A stretch of 6,262 nucleotides of DNA from Pseudomonadota bacterium (GTDB taxonomy: Bacteria; Pseudomonadota; Gammaproteobacteria; Burkholderiales; Rhodocyclaceae): positions 1 to 6,262 of the forward strand of contig JAJZPJ010000152.1 in assembly GCA_021811225.1 (NCBI GenBank), read 5' to 3'. The position numbers and the translations under genes were made by a program. Positions 6,011-6,262 of this stretch are shown piece by piece; within the stretch, counting starts at the first letter, position 1, and every line of letters begins with the position of its first letter. The notes under the pieces were generated by a model. The model searched no databases. It was not told the origin of the DNA and saw nothing but the letters and a program-made list of their open reading frames with translations.

Positions 6011-6262
6011 TGGGGCATCGCCGTATGGCAGCGCGGACAGGCGCTGGCCGGGTCGAAGGCGACCGGACCGTGGCAACGCCCGCAATATTCGCCGGCGAAG
6101 ATTTTTTCCATGGTGATCGGGTCGGCGCCCGCCTGCATCTGGAATATCCCGGTATGACAGTTGTCGCAGCTCAGGATCTGGGTGTGCGGCTTGTGCGGAT
6201 AGGTGACCTTGAAATCCGGCGCATCCTTGGGCGTGAGCACCACGTCGAGATCCATGACCGGC
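6007..6262 (-). CDS. Triheme c7-type cytochrome, 5' end outside window
   Basis: The C-terminal part of a second triheme cytochrome. Motifs CDNCH, CGRCH and CPRCH occur with the same spacing logic as in the downstream paralogue; over the 44 residues from PH..H to the second heme about 20 are identical, including IF.M, AGAD and the second Met. The frame stays open to the window edge and no signal peptide is visible, so the Met encoded at 6253-6255 is probably internal and the true start lies a short way upstream. Alternatively, further triheme modules precede it and the protein is a longer polymeric cytochrome; the window cannot tell. It ends in MPQ and its stop overlaps the next start by ATGA. 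It is the most upstream visible gene of the operon, so the promoter is not in view. Confidence 0.88.
   Translation of the reverse strand, partial: PVMDLDVVLTPKDAPDFKVTYPHKPHTQILSCDNCHTGIFQMQAGADPITMEKIFAGEYCGRCHGPVAFDPASACPRCHTAMPQ

Noticed and set aside
6011..6085. N-terminal extension of the second triheme gene to an ATG at 6085
   Set aside because: It would place an Arg-rich leader before a complete signal peptide and overlap the upstream cytochrome by 79 bases; ATG at 6010 with ATGA overlap is better.
1..6262. CRISPR arrays, transposons, tRNA or rRNA genes
   Set aside because: No regularly spaced repeats, transposase-like reading frames, terminal inverted repeats or recognisable RNA genes were seen.

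Overview
The window is a GC-rich stretch from a Gram-negative bacterium. It carries an almost continuous set of c-type cytochrome genes around an outer-membrane beta-barrel gene. A cytochrome c551-type electron carrier, an FNR-type regulatory box, a lipoprotein-like beta-propeller and a large porin fit a proteobacterium able to respire at low oxygen, perhaps a betaproteobacterium. The sequence alone does not fix the genus.

Left part, plus strand (1-783): the 3' end of a multiheme cytochrome of the paired-CXXCH type (1-231) is followed by a short, relatively AT-rich intergenic region. This region holds a 9/10 match to the FNR/Anr/Dnr box, with a -10-like element at class II spacing. Next comes a TTG-started monoheme cytochrome c551/c552-like gene (339-674). 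A strong hairpin (741-783) lies between this gene and the convergent minus-strand genes and probably terminates transcription from one or both sides.

Right part, minus strand (6262 down to 854): five genes read in one direction, each overlapping the next by 1-4 bases. In transcription order they are a triheme c7-type cytochrome (5' end outside the window), a second paralogous triheme cytochrome, a ~674-residue cysteine-free outer-membrane beta-barrel, a six-bladed NHL beta-propeller with a probable lipoprotein signal, and a 568-residue multiheme cytochrome with eleven CXXCH motifs plus one CX3CH.

Taken together, the minus-strand operon looks like a porin-cytochrome conduit that moves electrons across the outer membrane. 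The triheme proteins would carry electrons in the periplasm, the barrel would form the trans-membrane sheath, and the 12-heme protein would be the conduit or surface cytochrome. The propeller would be an assembly or surface scaffold part. Direction (metal oxidation or reduction) and substrate cannot be read from the sequence. The cassette differs from the classical MtrCAB layout: no separate deca- or octaheme periplasmic plug cytochrome is visible, and a beta-propeller gene sits between barrel and cytochrome. The FNR-controlled c551 gene next door suggests, but does not prove, a link to low-oxygen respiration.
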